Positions 22,934 through 35,146 of a stretch of 64,000 bases of DNA are shown in pieces. The stretch covers positions 25,454,941-25,518,940 of the forward strand of contig CM038722.1 of NCBI GenBank assembly GCA_021613375.1. Reading direction: 5' to 3'. The stretch comes from Megaleporinus macrocephalus (taxonomy: Eukaryota > Chordata > Actinopteri > Characiformes > Anostomidae). The notes under the pieces are model-generated. The model saw nothing but the letters and a program-made list of their open reading frames with translations. It was not told where the DNA came from and ran no database searches. The translations under genes were made by a program, and so were the position numbers. Within the stretch, counting starts at the first letter, position 1; every line of letters starts with the position of its first letter.

Positions 22934-23065
22934 GGTGTGTCTCAAAACCTAGTGAGTGTCTACATAGGCAGCATTTTAAGTCATAGTATGTGCTCCCGAC
23001 ATGTAGATTGTCCCAATTCTTACATTCGTCACGGCTTGTTCCGCCCACTGCAGCACACCACCGGT
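22934..23065. mobile_element. truncated GGGTGTGTCTCAAAACC-type MITE
   Basis: It begins with the intact terminal GGGTGTGTCTCAAAACC and continues with GACATGTAGATTGTCCCAAT, then jumps to the internal block GGCTTGTTCCGCCCACTGCA. Most of the middle and the opposite terminus are missing. Confidence 0.8.
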
Positions 23066-25429
23066 GTTCACCAACAGTATATTGTTATTGCTTGTATTGT
23101 TATTCTGTTACTACGTAGTTATAGGAGTGCATACTATAAAATGTTAGCGAAATAATTTAAAACATATAGCAAAATTTGTTATAAAGAGGATAAGGAAACC
23201 TAAAAGACTTTATTTAGAATCATTGATTAACCCCAAAAGCCCTTTATGGGTGCCCATCATTTAATTCTTTACTCACAGATATTGTTGTAGTATTCATGTT
23301 CAGTAAATCAATTCTCAGTCTCGGTTGTGTCTCCGTCTCAACATTTGTTCTCCATTCTAGGATGAGTACTGTTGTCAAAACCAGCCAAGTATGATGTCTC
23401 GATTTCAATTTATTTATTTATTTTTTATCATTATTGCATATCAACAAAACCTTCAAATATTGTACATCATGGATCTCAAAGCACCAGCCTGTGAGTCTGT
23501 CATGTGTGTCAAAATTAAGCAGTGAGCAAAATCCACTGACAGTGCAGAATGAACTGCTCCCCATTCCCAGCACTTCCCTCACAAGAGCTTCACTGAGGTT
23601 CACATCAAGTGAATAGACGCAATATTTATTGCTACTACTACTACAACAACAACAACAACAACATAATAATGAATAATAATAGTAATAAACCTGCTTATCA
23701 GTTGGAGGAGTAGTAGTATTTTGTAGTGACTGAAGATTTGCTAAGAAGAACTTGATGAGGATGTAATTAAATAAGCGCGCATATGTCAAAATTCATGCTT
23801 GAATAAAAAAATGCAGGATACTTTTTTTCTAGCAGGCCCCATTGAAGAAAACCAACTGGCTTAATTATTTGAATCTGAGACCCCTGCTGTACATCCACAT
23901 CTGTTCGCTGCTGGTTGAGGATCTAATTGATCATTTCTGTGATGGTGTAACTGGGCAGATTAGAACATTCTGTTTAATAATAAAATGGATGTATGTTGTT
24001 TGGTTTTTATTGAATTGAAGGAAATTGTGGCACAGCAAGTAACCACAACATCACTTTCTTTAAAAATGAAAACAAAATGACAATAAAAAGTTGGCCCAGG
24101 ATATTATATATTTATGCATATGTGTATTTTAACCTAAATGAATTTTGTATTTTATAAAATCTATTTCAAAATATAATATTATTTATCAGTAGTTTTACTG
24201 GACACTTGTTTTTCTTTTGTCAGTGAAGATATATATATGAACAATGAACTGTTAATACGTTTAATTGTAACTAATTTTCATCTTTTTATTTTTAAATTCT
24301 AAAGAAATTCCACTCTGCTCTGTGTTTTGATGTGTCTAATGGAAAAATACATTGAGGGGACACAGTTACATTAAAAATGAATGCAGCTTTTTCTTTGTGT
24401 TAGAAATGATTGATATTGATGGGTATTACTATCGGTGCAGTATCAGCAGAACATGCTGGTTTACATACTGAAATGAAACAGGAATAAATGCAAGTCAATC
24501 CCGTAATCCTGAAATGTGAACCCTCACATTGTGTGATGTGATGATGTTAGCTTTGTGTTTATTCCTGTAAGGAGTTAATCACAATAGCCTACGTTAAGAT
24601 ACCTTCATCTTAAGTGAAGTGCTTCAACTAACAACAGCTAATTATTAGTAGTTATTTAACCCTTTAATGCCTTAACCATAAAACAATTGCCTGAAAATTT
24701 TGATTCTTAAAAAATGGAGTGTTTATTAGACCTCCAATGAACAAGAAAAAAATGAATAGTAATAAATAATAATATTATTAATTTATTATTGTATAAAATA
24801 ATAATAAGATATGATGATACAATTAAATAACACTTTGCATATGTGAGTTTAGTTTTATATCATGTTTTTTTGGTACATCTGGATTTTTTTATTTTGCAGT
24901 TATTTGCAGAAGTGTAAGTGTTTACAGTATGATTAAAGTAATTTCTAACTTAGAAACAACATTTCTCCATATGGTAATAGTGTGTTACACATTCAGTATC
25001 TACTACAATCTCTGGTTCTCCACTACAATTTAGAACTAAGTGTGGGTTTGAGTGAAGTTCAGGTGTACGTCAGGTTTTTTAGGAATAAAATTATAACAAT
25101 GATGATTTACAGTTCTGATTTGCTGATTCGCTTGGTGTTTAAGGGTTAAGAAAACAGGCAGTGGGCCCATAGAAGTATTAACTCACAATATCAATATCAG
25201 TACACCAGTATCAGAATCTGAAAAGAAGTGAAGGGGTGTGTCATCGCTGCCTGTTTCTATTTGAGATTGTCATAAATTAATAACAGAGTAGAAGGCTTAC
25301 AGCGTAAATAGATTCTAGTCATGGAGGGTTTCAGTGGACTTCAGTATTTTTCTTAGTGGTGAAACACCTGCTTTAAAAACAATCCTAAATTGCCCAGCCT
25401 GCTTTTCCTTATCTGCTTTCCATAGAGGC
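23066..25429. other. long AT-rich stretch without genes
   Basis: No exon, RNA gene or transposon was recognised. A short (CAA)n run lies at 23641-23662. Frames here are short and AT-biased. Confidence 0.5.
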
Positions 25430-26045
25430 TTGAATTCCCTTCTTGGAAACAGCAGCTGGAGGCGAGCTACACCGGGCAGCGACGTATCAACGATCCGCAC
25501 AAGTCGATTGGCACTCTTCCCGAAAATCTACTTTTCCCCACTTTCTCCAAACCCAAGCGTGACCTTGCCTACTTTTTCCTGAGGTGAAAAAACTCGACGC
25601 CCGTTCGTCGCCATGCTTTTCTCCTTATCTCCCTCCGTCATTTCTAGCACCCATAGTGCTTTGCAGCAGCTTCCCGCGGGCCCGTATCTAATATTTTCTG
25701 AAGGACGTCAAGAGCCTTCAATACTCCCCCTCACCTGCCTTCTTCTTCTCCAAATCCGATAGCGAAATCCACGCGTTGCAGCCACCCTCAGCGCCACGGA
25801 TCAATACTGTCAACGGGAGCCCGCATGTGTGCGCTTAGACACTTTTATTGATGTGCATTTCCAGCTTAAGCACCGGAGGAAATCGGGGCGGCAGGGGGGG
25901 CCCATGTTTGACGTGCCCCGGGATGGAGAGGGTTTTGCCTGAACCCCTTGACTGTGGGTGGGGTGTTTGAATCCCTTAGCGACCCCACCGGCCTCTCTGC
26001 GATGCTGATTAAACACTGGAGGTCACGCAGAGCGGTTTATTTTCT
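25430..26045. other. CpG-rich single-copy block; candidate regulatory island
   Basis: This is one of the most CpG-dense parts of the window (for example 25455-25505, 25595-25620, 25760-25830, 25885-25925). It has no repeat structure and no coding frame with recognisable domains. High CpG retention in a genome where methylated CpG decays suggests hypomethylation. It could be a conserved noncoding element, a distal promoter or a 5-prime noncoding exon; none is provable here. Confidence 0.35.
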
Positions 26046-26759
26046 TGCCTGCTGGATCCTGGGACACCTGCCAAAACTTCCTTAAGGCCTTCATGGTCTG
26101 GAAGGGCGACAGCTTCTGGTCAGGTGTAAACATAGAGGGTCAATTGCCTGGAAATGAAGGAGCTGTTATAACCTGCTATTATTACCTTTCTTCTTATCTG
26201 GACAGTTTGAAGGAGAAATAGTAGTTTTAGAAGATCCTTTACTCTGGAGAACCTTAAGCCCTTCTGTAATATTTAGATGACCCTGATTAAATAATGGAGG
26301 TAGTACTGAAGGATTTGTAACCTGCGGTACATGCTGATGCCACAATTGATGCCTTTATAATTGAGATGGGGTGAAATCTGATGGTCAGGTTTTAGATGGG
26401 GGGTGAAGAGAATGGCTGAAGGTGTAGTTTGCTTAGAACCCATTTTTTTCATACGCAATTCCTTCACATATTTAGAGGACGAGTGGTCAACCTAATTCTT
26501 GAAGATCTACCACCCTAGAGAAGCCCAATTCTTAAACTAGCACACTTGACCTTGCTCAACCCTCCTGGTTATATATGGTCAAGTGAGGGTCATGTGAGTA
26601 AGTACATCCCATATATTTCTCTATTTTGACATATGTGGACCCATCAGTATTTGATCCTTGGTTAAACAGTAGGTATAAATATAATTCTATTTATTGAAGT
26701 AACAAAAAAATCAATAAAATAATTTTTAAAAACACATTTAACTGAGAATTACACCACAG
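26046..26759. other. mostly unannotated; short hAT-like fragment near 26487-26560
   Basis: GAGTGGTCAACCTAATTCTT and GAAGATCTACCACCCTAGAG resemble the ends of a common fish MITE. The rest is unrecognised. Confidence 0.4.
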
Positions 26760-27380
26760 GCTTGAGTAACTCCCACCTCTTTGGCAAAAACAGCTTTAAG
26801 TAGGCATTTCCTACATAAAGTTAGCCAATCTACTAGGAGACATGTTTGCCCATGCCATGTCTTCTTTTTGGGGATTTACTTGTGTGTTTGGGATCATTGT
26901 CTTAGTCCACGTGTTCCGTTTGAAAGTTTTTACAGATGGTCTCACATTATCCCCAAGCACTCTCCACTATAGGAGAGAAATAAAGTTGATTCTGTGATTG
27001 TAAGCTGACCAGGCCTTGAGGCAGCAAACCCATTACATTTCCAGAGTCATGAGACTCTTTTGATCCTATTTTGTCTTTAATATTTGCCGAGCATGGCTTC
27101 TAGCACTGTGGCCTATTGTTCCAGAAGTCTATGGCCTTGCTTAGATGTTCATTAGCAAACTTGCCCTGATGTTGTTTTTACATGGCAAAGGATTCTTCCT
27201 ATCACGCCTACCATGTAGCTCAGGTTTGTGTAGTCTCGTTCTAATGGCAGGTATGTGCACATTGACATCCAGAGTGGCGGGAGCTACCTGCAGATGCTTT
27301 AATGTAAATCTTACTGCTCTCATGTTAAACTGGACATGTTGCCAGTGGGTTTCGGTATTAAATCTTCAACACATGAATAT
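26760..27380 (-). pseudogene. decayed Tc1-like transposase region
   Basis: The reverse strand carries the layout of a Tc1-type gene. TTTGGGATCATTGTCTT (26888) marks the DND-proximal region, CTGAGGCAGCAAACC-like sequence is near 27015, and GGAGGC/CATTGACATCCAGAGTG near 27258 marks the HTH-to-catalytic linker. It is full of stops and small indels, and termini are not defined. It belongs to a different subfamily from the 1491-3087 copy. Confidence 0.6.
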
Positions 27381-27629
27381 TTGATCACGCTGGGTTGTCT
27401 GTGAGTGTGTCTCGTCAGTCTTCCTAGTCAGTGGGCTCGGCCACTTCACCCCCTGATGGACTACAGTATGTCTTCTTATAAAGTTTTATAAAGTGTTAAT
27501 CAAACCACAGGCAAACTTTAATAATAATTCTGGAAAAAAGTAATATTTAGATGCTCTTGAGGACCAAGATTAATAATTTCAGATGTAATAAGCTAAACTT
27601 TAAGTCATGTGGCTAAAGGGATACCAGCA
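27381..27629. other. unannotated
   Basis: No recognised feature. Confidence 0.4.
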
Positions 27630-27860
27630 CTGGGCTGTGGAGCAATTCAACTGTGTTCACTGGAGTGATTAACCTCCATCAAATACATCTGAGATGAGTT
27701 GGAACGGCATTTGTGATCCAGAACTAATCATCTAACATCAGACCCTGACCTCACTAATGCTCTAGGTGCTGAATGCAATAGAAACCTCAAAGCTTTGTTC
27801 CATAATCTAATATAAAATTTCCCCAGAGCAGTAGAGGCTGTTACCTTAAATTACAGGTTT
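27630..27860 (+). pseudogene. C-terminal remnant of a Tc1-like transposase, forward strand
   Basis: GAGATGAGTTGGAACGGCAT, ACATCAGACCCTGACCTCAC and AGCAGTAGAGGCTGTTA correspond to the region after the catalytic glutamate in one Tc1 subfamily. The translated frame is interrupted by several stops. It is convergent with the preceding reverse-strand remnant, so two separate insertions are likely. Confidence 0.65.
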
Positions 27861-27999
27861 CTAGGTGTCTGTAGACATACAGTACTAAGTAAGAAACCTC
27901 CCTGCACGTATTCAATTTCCAGTCAAACAGCAGCTCTGAGTCGAGACCTTATTCATTTTCCAGCGTCAGAAAAAGCACATAAACACATTTTAGAGAAAA

Positions 28000-28680
28000 T
28001 TCCATAGAGACCTAAACAACTAAACATTGTATTTTTTGGTATTAAGTGTCCTTGACTTTATTAGAGCTTCCAGTTTTTCAAAAAAGGGGTATTTTTTTGT
28101 CTCCAAAGCTCAGTCGTAGAAGTTGGTTGCATTTCTGCTTCACATGAAGATAATATGATTAAGATCTGGCAAATACATTGCTGGGAGAGCGCTAGAAGTT
28201 TGTATGTTAGATGAAAAGCTCTTTTTTTGTATCTACTTCTTTTCCCCTCAGCAGCAGCTTCATCAGAGCTTCATTAGACGTCTTCTCAAAGTAGAAGGAT
28301 GGACGGAAACACTTGTATTCATCAGCTGAAGAAGAAGTAGAGCTTGATTTTCTCTTACAGAGATGAAAACTTTTCAGTACTGTTAATCTGATGGAGACAG
28401 CTTTGGTGGTCTACCAGGTCCTGCAGGTTGTCTCCAATGTTCTCTGTAGCTTTTAATCTTTTCCAAGAACTCCTGTGTTTTCCACTTCTTTTCTTGTGCA
28501 TCTCTCCTTTCTAATGCAAGTGGGTCCTTTCTTCGTACTGACTGCTTTGACTGGAGATGTTTGAGAGGAAGTCGAGGGTGGTCTCTGATTTTTGAGCTAC
28601 TTTGAAAACCCAGCTAGGTAGGTATGCTTTGGTGCAGGTCTAAATCATATTACAGCTTCTCTTTAATAGTTTCTATTTTC
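28000..28680 (-). pseudogene. DNA-transposon fragment
   Basis: It shares the block GAGCTTGATTTTCTCTTAC (28347) and adjoining sequence with 30770-30880. On the reverse strand a basic peptide with LERRDAQEKKWKTQEFLEK and GRPPKLSPSD can be read before a stop, reminiscent of a transposase DNA-binding linker. The family is not certain; a Tc1-like origin is possible. Confidence 0.45.
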
Positions 28681-29509
28681 TGTGGGTCACTATTAATATC
28701 AGCTTGCGGTTATTAAACTGGCCTGTTTCTCTCTGATAACACTCCTCTGTTATTTGGAACGAGCTGTAGGAGGAGAGGTGGAGAGATGTAGAGGTGATTT
28801 TTTTCTTCTTCTTCTTTTTTTTTATTTTTTTTTTACACTGTACAGTTCGTCCTGAAATCCCACACGCTTTCTGAAGCCCACCCACATGCCACAATCTCAA
28901 CATGAGACAAGAATCGCACACACACTCTCACACACGTACTTGAAAATACACCCTACATGAACCCAGAAGCTGCATGTGGGAGAGTTTGATGGTGTGCATG
29001 TGTTTCTGAAGTGCTCATGTTTCATTTGACAGGGCTTATTTTGGTCTCTCTGTTCATGCCTTCTATAATTTGACAGAGTTGGAATCTCTGGTCAGGCCGG
29101 GAAAAGAAAAAAAAAAGAAAAGAAAAGGAAAGAAGTTCAGAAAAGTTTTTGATCGTGTTGTTGGTTCTACAAGTTGGCAGTTATGAGCGCGTACGTGTGT
29201 ATTTCTGAGTGTCTGCGCGGCTTTGAACGCTCTTCTGCTGCGCCTGACAGAACTGAACTCACAAATCCTACAAAAGAACTTACTGTCTGTCAGTCTGTCT
29301 GACAGTAATGTCTTCATACCATCACAGCACATTTTACACACTCCTCTTTTCCGCTCGGCGTGAGGTATGACTTTGAAACTTTCCTCCGAAGTTTGGAGTA
29401 ATTGTTATACAGACAGGTCAGGGACTGTATGTGTGAAAGCTCAGAGGCTGCTTTTCCCTACTTTTATTTTTCAGAGTCAGGAAAAAAGAGGCAGGCATAT
29501 AAACACATA
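28681..29509. other. unannotated with poly-pyrimidine/poly-purine runs
   Basis: A T-rich run at 28797-28835 and an A/G-rich run at 29100-29135. No other feature recognised. Confidence 0.45.
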
Positions 29510-30041
29510 CACTACCGCTCAAAAGTTTGGGATCACAGTGAAATGTTATTGTTTCAATGGAGTATCTTCCTTCCTTAACACAACAATGGACTGACGGGTC
29601 TCTAAAGAAAGTTGTTTTTTTCTGGTCATTTTGAGTCGGTCAGCAAGCCATCAACTGCTGATGCTTCAGATACTAAACTAACCTAGAATGTTGTTCTCCC
29701 TTTTATACTCACTTATTAGTAGAATGTTTTTAAGCTGTGCATCACAATTGAGCAAGAGTGTCCTAACAACCAATTAGTCCAATAACATCCTTAACTTGAA
29801 TTGGCGGCCGTACCAGGAGATTTAGACAGAGGACTGAGAATTACTGATAATAGGACTATATGCAAAATAAGCCTCTATACAAAAATAGACTTTAATACAA
29901 ACATTTTTTATTCTTTAAAATCATCTGATAGACTTACATTAATTGTGAAATGGACAGTATTGTTTGTGAATTGCCTGGAAATTGCATGAAAATTGCATGT
30001 AATGAAATTCTAAAGTGATCCTAAACTTTTGACCGGTAGTA
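29510..30041. mobile_element. Tc1/mariner-type MITE, copy 2
   Basis: It is flanked by TA (29508-29509 and 30042-30043) with ends CACTACCGCTCAAAAGTTTG and the inverse of TACTACCGGTCAAAAGTTTA. The interior is nearly identical to 21432-21941, including GGCGGCCGTACCAGGAGATT. Copy 2 has the better-preserved target site. No coding capacity. Confidence 0.92.
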
Positions 30042-30261
30042 TATACAAACAACTAACACCTTCAGAAAATATCTCAACAAGCTATTTAGAACATTTTCCA
30101 GGATGTACCCCTTTGGGGTCTTTCAACTTGTCCATGAATCCAATTTGCTGTATATATACGATTCAAACATTTGTAGAATCTTTCAATTTCAATTCCATCT
30201 CATCATAAAATCATATAGAACTCACATCTAGAGTTAGCCTACGAGGAGTGGTTGAGATATA

Positions 30262-30900
30262 TACAGTACTGCGTAAATGTTTTGGGGACATAATATTCAA
30301 AAAGCTACTTTCAACACAGGAAGCTTTTATTTGCTCAGCAAAAACTTTATAATTTAAATATTGAAACAGTATTAATACAGTAAGTAGTGCCTTTACATAT
30401 TCCAGTGTGTTTATTTAACCCTTTCCAAGCTTCTCCTTGGGGAAACAACCCAGCATTATTATCAGTTCTCATCTAATACCTGCTTTGACTGCTCACTACT
30501 TCATTAAGCTAAATCAAGATTACTGCTGAAGGAACTGAATACATTCATACAGTGTCTGGGGCGTCCAGGAGAAATCTGGAACTACACTTTGTTCTTCAAA
30601 CAGGAGCTCAAGATATGATCTACTTCTTTCACAATAAGATATTTATGTTACTTTGTATTGTATTTATGATTATTTACATCTGTTCTAATGATATCTGGTT
30701 TTCTTACTGGAGAAAATACATGTGTTGCTAAGATACAGGCTTTTAAATGATAAATAGAAGAATGTTTTTAGTTTTGAAGCAAGACTTGAGCTTGATTTGC
30801 TCTTCTCTCTCAAAGACGAAAGCTGTATGGTGCCAGTTTTGCAGGTCTAGGAAGTCCTGTGCAGTTGTTAGGAATCTTGTTTTCTTGACATCAATGAATC
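30262..30900 (-). mobile_element. fragment of a DNA transposon with CAGTACTG-type end
   Basis: TATACAGTACTGCGTAAATG at about 30260 resembles a well-known fish Tc1-like terminus. Further right, GAGCTTGATTTGCTCTTCTC and neighbours match the remnant at 28000-28680, tying both to one family. The opposite terminus was not found. Confidence 0.55.
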
Positions 30901-31474
30901 ATTTGTTTAAAGGTTAAATGTAGAAACATACTTTCATTTCACTCCATTATTCCTTATGCATAGATTATGGATTATCTGTAAACAAAAAAAAAAGAGAGGT
31001 GGTTGCTTTTCTATTGCAACTTATTTTCTTCAACACATTATTGCCTTGAACATCCATGATTCCTGCATCTTTAACATTGTCATTTCTTTTAACTGGCTGA
31101 TTTCAGGCCCCTCCTTATTTTCTTAGCTCCCCAATCACCGCCTGGATCAGCTGCTGGGCTTCTTGCACTGAAAAGGAGGATTCTGTAGGAATTTTGATTT
31201 ACTAGTTAAAATAATTTGACATTCCTGACCTTCTTATGCACAATCAAAGCACCGTTATGTAACAGTTTTAATTTAATTTCACAGCCTCAGAATCATTTTG
31301 ATGGTACCACGACTAACAATACACAGAATGGCACCAGTCTGAACTCGGAATGCCCGCTGTAGCGCTGTATAGCTTTGGAGGAGTGTGCATGAGACATAAG
31401 GCTTTACAGCACCATGTCACATCACTATAGGTCTACAGCTCGTTGTAAGAGGAAACTAGCCCCATGTTCCCAAC
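30901..31474. other. unannotated
   Basis: No recognised feature. Confidence 0.4.
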
Positions 31475-31696
31475 GTGCTCTTCCTGACAAAGGCTGAGAA
31501 GAGATCAAAAAAGACTTTGTCAGAGGCAGTGGAGAAGAGAAAACGAGAGATTGACCAAGCAAGAGACCGAACAAGAGTAGATCTCAGGTTGGCTTTTACT
31601 CGTTGGCGAGAGCTAAAAGAAAATAAAAGGGTGCAAAATCTCACAACTGTTGGGAAAACAATAAAAATCTACCAACGGAGTGTTCATCTCTGCTAA
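31475..31696 (+). pseudogene. short coding remnant with basic KRKREIDQARDRTR motif
   Basis: A frame of about 70 codons contains KRSKKTLSEAV, KRKREIDQARDRTRVDLRLA and FTRWRELKENK, a charged, helix-prone peptide. From memory, similar RWREL-type segments occur in uncharacterised, probably transposon-derived fish proteins. The frame opens without an ATG, and after RWRELKENK the sequence loses resemblance. It lies just outside the inverted repeat at 31728-32940 and may be part of the same element. Function is not assigned. Confidence 0.35.
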
Positions 31697-31727
31697 TTCT
31701 GAAAGATTGTGATGTAGGCTTCTTTGT

Positions 31728-31934
31728 GTCGTACCACAGAGTTTTGTATGGAGAGAGATTAGTCTCAGAACACTTGACAATTGTGGAAAAGATAGTTCAC
31801 CAATTGCACACTCATTACAAATGAGTTTCACTAATTACAAATAAATATTTCCCAGTCTGTCTCATGGCTCACCATTTGTATGAATTCTGTTAAATTTATG
31901 AATATAGATTTTTGTTTTTTTTTATAGATGTATT

Positions 31935-32017
<83 letters not shown>

Positions 32018-32940
32018 GAGGAGATTTGTCTATACTTTTGTTGCTTATTTAAAAGTAAATGAAAAATTGTCCATTATTTCTCCACAGAAACCGAAATCGC
32101 GAGTGTAAATGAAGTGTCCGTTTCTCTGTGTGACGCGCCTGCACACGAATAAGAGTCGGAATTTTGCACAACATCTGTTAACTGATGAAGTTTGCTGAAC
32201 AGCTCCACTAAAGCAGTTTAACCAGTTTAAAAATAGCCAATTTAGTTTACAAATCCGACCTGCTGCTTCATTACAGTGACATTCAATCCATGGGTGCGTC
32301 TGAAATCGCGTACTTGAAAAGTAGGTACTCAGTTGGAGCTAGAGCGCTCGTTAAAGCAGTACACTCTTTCCGTGTGTGAGTGTTTTAGTATCCATGCAAC
32401 CTCGGATGCACTACATCCGCCATCTTGCCAACGTCCTGTGATGCAAGACGTCAGACCACCACAGCTATTTATATAAAAGTCCTGTTTACTGACGGGTTAC
32501 TGCCCTGCTTCCTTGTCAGTCTTACACAATTCCGCCAAAAACAACAGCGCCCCCTAGCGGCAGTGTGTTGGCTTGTTTGAATGGACTGCGGCATTTGTGT
32601 GTTGATCGGTTCAGAAATGCAAAACGAAAGTCTCAAAGCAGATTCAACACTTCATAAACAAATTCAATATGTTTTTTTAGATTAAACGAACATATAGACA
32701 AATGTGTTCATTTTCACATGAATTATAATGCATCTCTAAAAAAACAAAAATATGTATTTATAAATGTGACAGAATTCGTACAAATGGCGAGCCGTGAGAC
32801 ACAGACTGGGATATTTATTTGTGAATAGTGGAAGTCATTTGTGATGTGTGTAATATTGGTGAATTATCTTTTACTCATTTGTCTGGTGTTTCGGGACTAA
32901 TCTCTCTCCGTAGTTTTGGAGTTTCTCCAGATGCCGATAT
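31728..32940. mobile_element. element or region bounded by about 200-bp inverted repeats
   Basis: GGAGAGAGATTAGTCTCAGA (31750) through GAATTCTGTTAAATTTATGA (31883) is matched in inverse by TGACAGAATTCGTACAAATG (32767) through GACTAATCTCTCTCCGTAG (32896-32914). The arms share the AAACTCATTTGT/ATTGGTGAA-type interior and match at most positions. The interior is unique, with a second MITE-like terminus (GGGTGCGTCTGAAATCGCG at 32294) and CpG-containing sequence. No open frame is seen between the arms. It is best read as a non-autonomous transposon with long terminal inverted repeats. Confidence 0.75.
31938..32014. repeat. (AT)n microsatellite
   Basis: About 38 AT units. The tract lies within the left arm of the long inverted repeat at a place where the right arm has only ordinary AT-rich sequence (ATTATAATTCATG, inverse), so it expanded after the arms were formed. 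Confidence 0.97.
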
Positions 32941-32999
32941 CGCAGGTCCCTCCTTCCTGCTTCTGTTAGACTCTATAACCAGCACTGCTCCCAGCTGAC

Positions 33000-33265
33000 C
33001 ACATATACACAGCACTACAGACTTACAGACTTACAGAAAATATAATTTTTCAGTGTACTGTAATGTGCAATATTTTTCATTATCCTGTGCAATTAAAAAA
33101 GCAACATGCAATTACTTGTATATACTGACTTTTTATTATTTATATTGTATATACTATACTGTTTCTTTATCTATTGTTTGTACTGAGTGCCTTGCTATCC
33201 CTTTACTGCTGTAACACAGTGAATTTCCCAACTGTGGGACTAATAAAGGATTATCTTATCTTATG
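33000..33265 (+). mobile_element. LINE 3-prime end (ATCTT tail)
   Basis: GTGAATTTCCCAACTGTGGG and ACTAATAAAGGATTATCTTA end in a short (ATCTT)n-like tail at 33252-33265. This is the typical 3-prime untranslated end of a fish CR1/L2-type LINE, with AATAAA embedded just before the tail. Only the 3-prime end is present, consistent with 5-prime truncation during insertion. Confidence 0.75.
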
Positions 33266-34654
33266 CCAAACACCATTTGACCTTGTGTTTCAAGCTAACA
33301 TGAGAAATAAATAAATCTCATATCAAAACATTTGGTTTTCACTCAATCTGACACCAAATAAGCCTTGATATAAAGTCCTGTAATGTTACTTTACACTAAT
33401 AAGTTGACATGGGTCTTTGCCGGTGTTGTGCCGACATCTGACTCCCTGGAAGTTTCTGAATCCTATATGTATGCACACACACATCACACAGACATATGAA
33501 TGCTAAAGATTACACCAGTGATTTCCATTTAGAAACAACCAAGATCTCCAGTGTAATCTGTAGCATATGCCTGTATGTGTAACATCTTTCAAGGAAGGGG
33601 TCTCAAAGTCTGGTTTGTATTTATTATGGTGGTGTGAAAAAAAAGGAAATGCATTTTTTATCACATAGCACTGCTTGAAGGCTCTGCTGTCACTTGAAAC
33701 CTGTGGTTTAGTTGTAAAGGCTTTAGTGGAGATTTCGTTGTTAATTAAGAGTCTCTGCATAACCCCGTTCACCTCTAACTCTGGCAGCCTGGTGTCCAGC
33801 ACAGTGTGGACTTCTACCTCCTCTTACACACTCATGATTCATTTATTGTCTCCCAGGTTTGGTAGACCTGTTAGAACAGGAGAATTACCAAACTGCGCAG
33901 GACATGAGTCTTCTGGGACCGGAGTTAAACTTCTTTGTTATAGTTCTAGTGAGGAAATCAAACTGGAAGTCTGGGAGGGCTGCCAAATTCTCTTCCTTGA
34001 AAATGAACTCAGAACAAGCAATTATCCCCAAATATACACGTGTGTCCAGATTCACAAAGATTCATCACGGACCCATTTTTATCAGCGCAATCATCACTGC
34101 CTTTGATGCTCGCAGCTGCGGTGGAAAACACTTCTGCAGCTGATCGAGAAGTGCTCAACGTCAACAGGACGGCCAAATAGTCGATTCGACAAGTGGAACT
34201 CTTTAAAAACCCATTCATGTCCAACAACTAAATTTAGGAAGATAAAGAAAAAAACAGCACTTGCTCTGAAGTGATGATATTTTGGATGGAGATATAATAG
34301 AAGGCATTTGATTTTTGATTACTTGTAATTTGCATACTTTCGTTCACTATCAGATTTAGATTTTCTCTTGTTTCGAAAAAAATCTGAAATCCCATGTGAC
34401 CAAATGGCTGAATAATGAGATAAAATCAATCAGAAAGTCTCACTTTTTACTGGTTTGCCAGTTTTGCCAAGCAGATCCCACCATATTGCTGTAACTCATT
34501 GGTAACATAATGCTTACATGCACAGCTGTAGAGATTCCTGAATAGCTCTTATAATATATGTCTACTCACAGATACTCATATATCTGTTCGGCAAAGCATC
34601 ATTACACTCATTAGCACCCTTCCTGGCTCTTCATTACTCTCTTTGTTCTTTATT
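33266..34654. other. unannotated; weak frames at 33660-34230
   Basis: Overlapping frames of 143 codons (33675, forward) and 72 codons (34227, reverse) occur around 33660-34230, but none has a recognisable domain, a good start context or splice structure. They could be chance or an old repeat. Confidence 0.35.
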
Positions 34655-34790
34655 CAATTTATTGTATCGTGTTGTGTCTTTCCCTTAGTGTAATATTGTT
34701 CTTGTTACATGTCATACACGTGTACCTCACCATCAATATCCTTCTATGTGTGACATACTTGGCGAAATAACTGATTCTGATTCTGAACGT
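34655..34790 (+). mobile_element. LINE 3-prime end-like fragment (GATTCT tail)
   Basis: GACATACTTGGCGAAATAAC followed by TGATTCTGATTCTGAA resembles the polyadenylation-proximal end and short tandem tail of a fish LINE. No coding part remains. Confidence 0.55.
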
Positions 34791-35146
34791 TTATATACTG
34801 GTTGAGGAGTGCATGGAAACTGGGTTCAGCCTCAACAAAACATGGCAAAAAGATCTTGAAGATCAATGAAGTATTCCTTCAGCACACTTAATTTGTGTTT
34901 AAATTCAAGTTCATGCGAATTCATTGTCTGCACTGCCTTTTTTTATTTTATTAATGGTGGTGTTCAATCGCAACTGATTGGGCTAAACCTCTGAAACACC
35001 AATCAAATATAAGAAAACAAATCTGAAAGCCGATCTGACGAAATCGTGTTGTTCAACCTGGAAAAGTTTAGAGACTGAAGTGGCCCTAGTTGTCCAACAT
35101 AGGAGGATGTAAGTCCTGGCTGAGGATTCTGGGAGGTGTAGTGTAA

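Noticed and set aside
33675..34143. Overlapping frames of 143 and 94 codons
   Set aside because: No domain; overlapping frames on both strands of similar length suggest chance openness.
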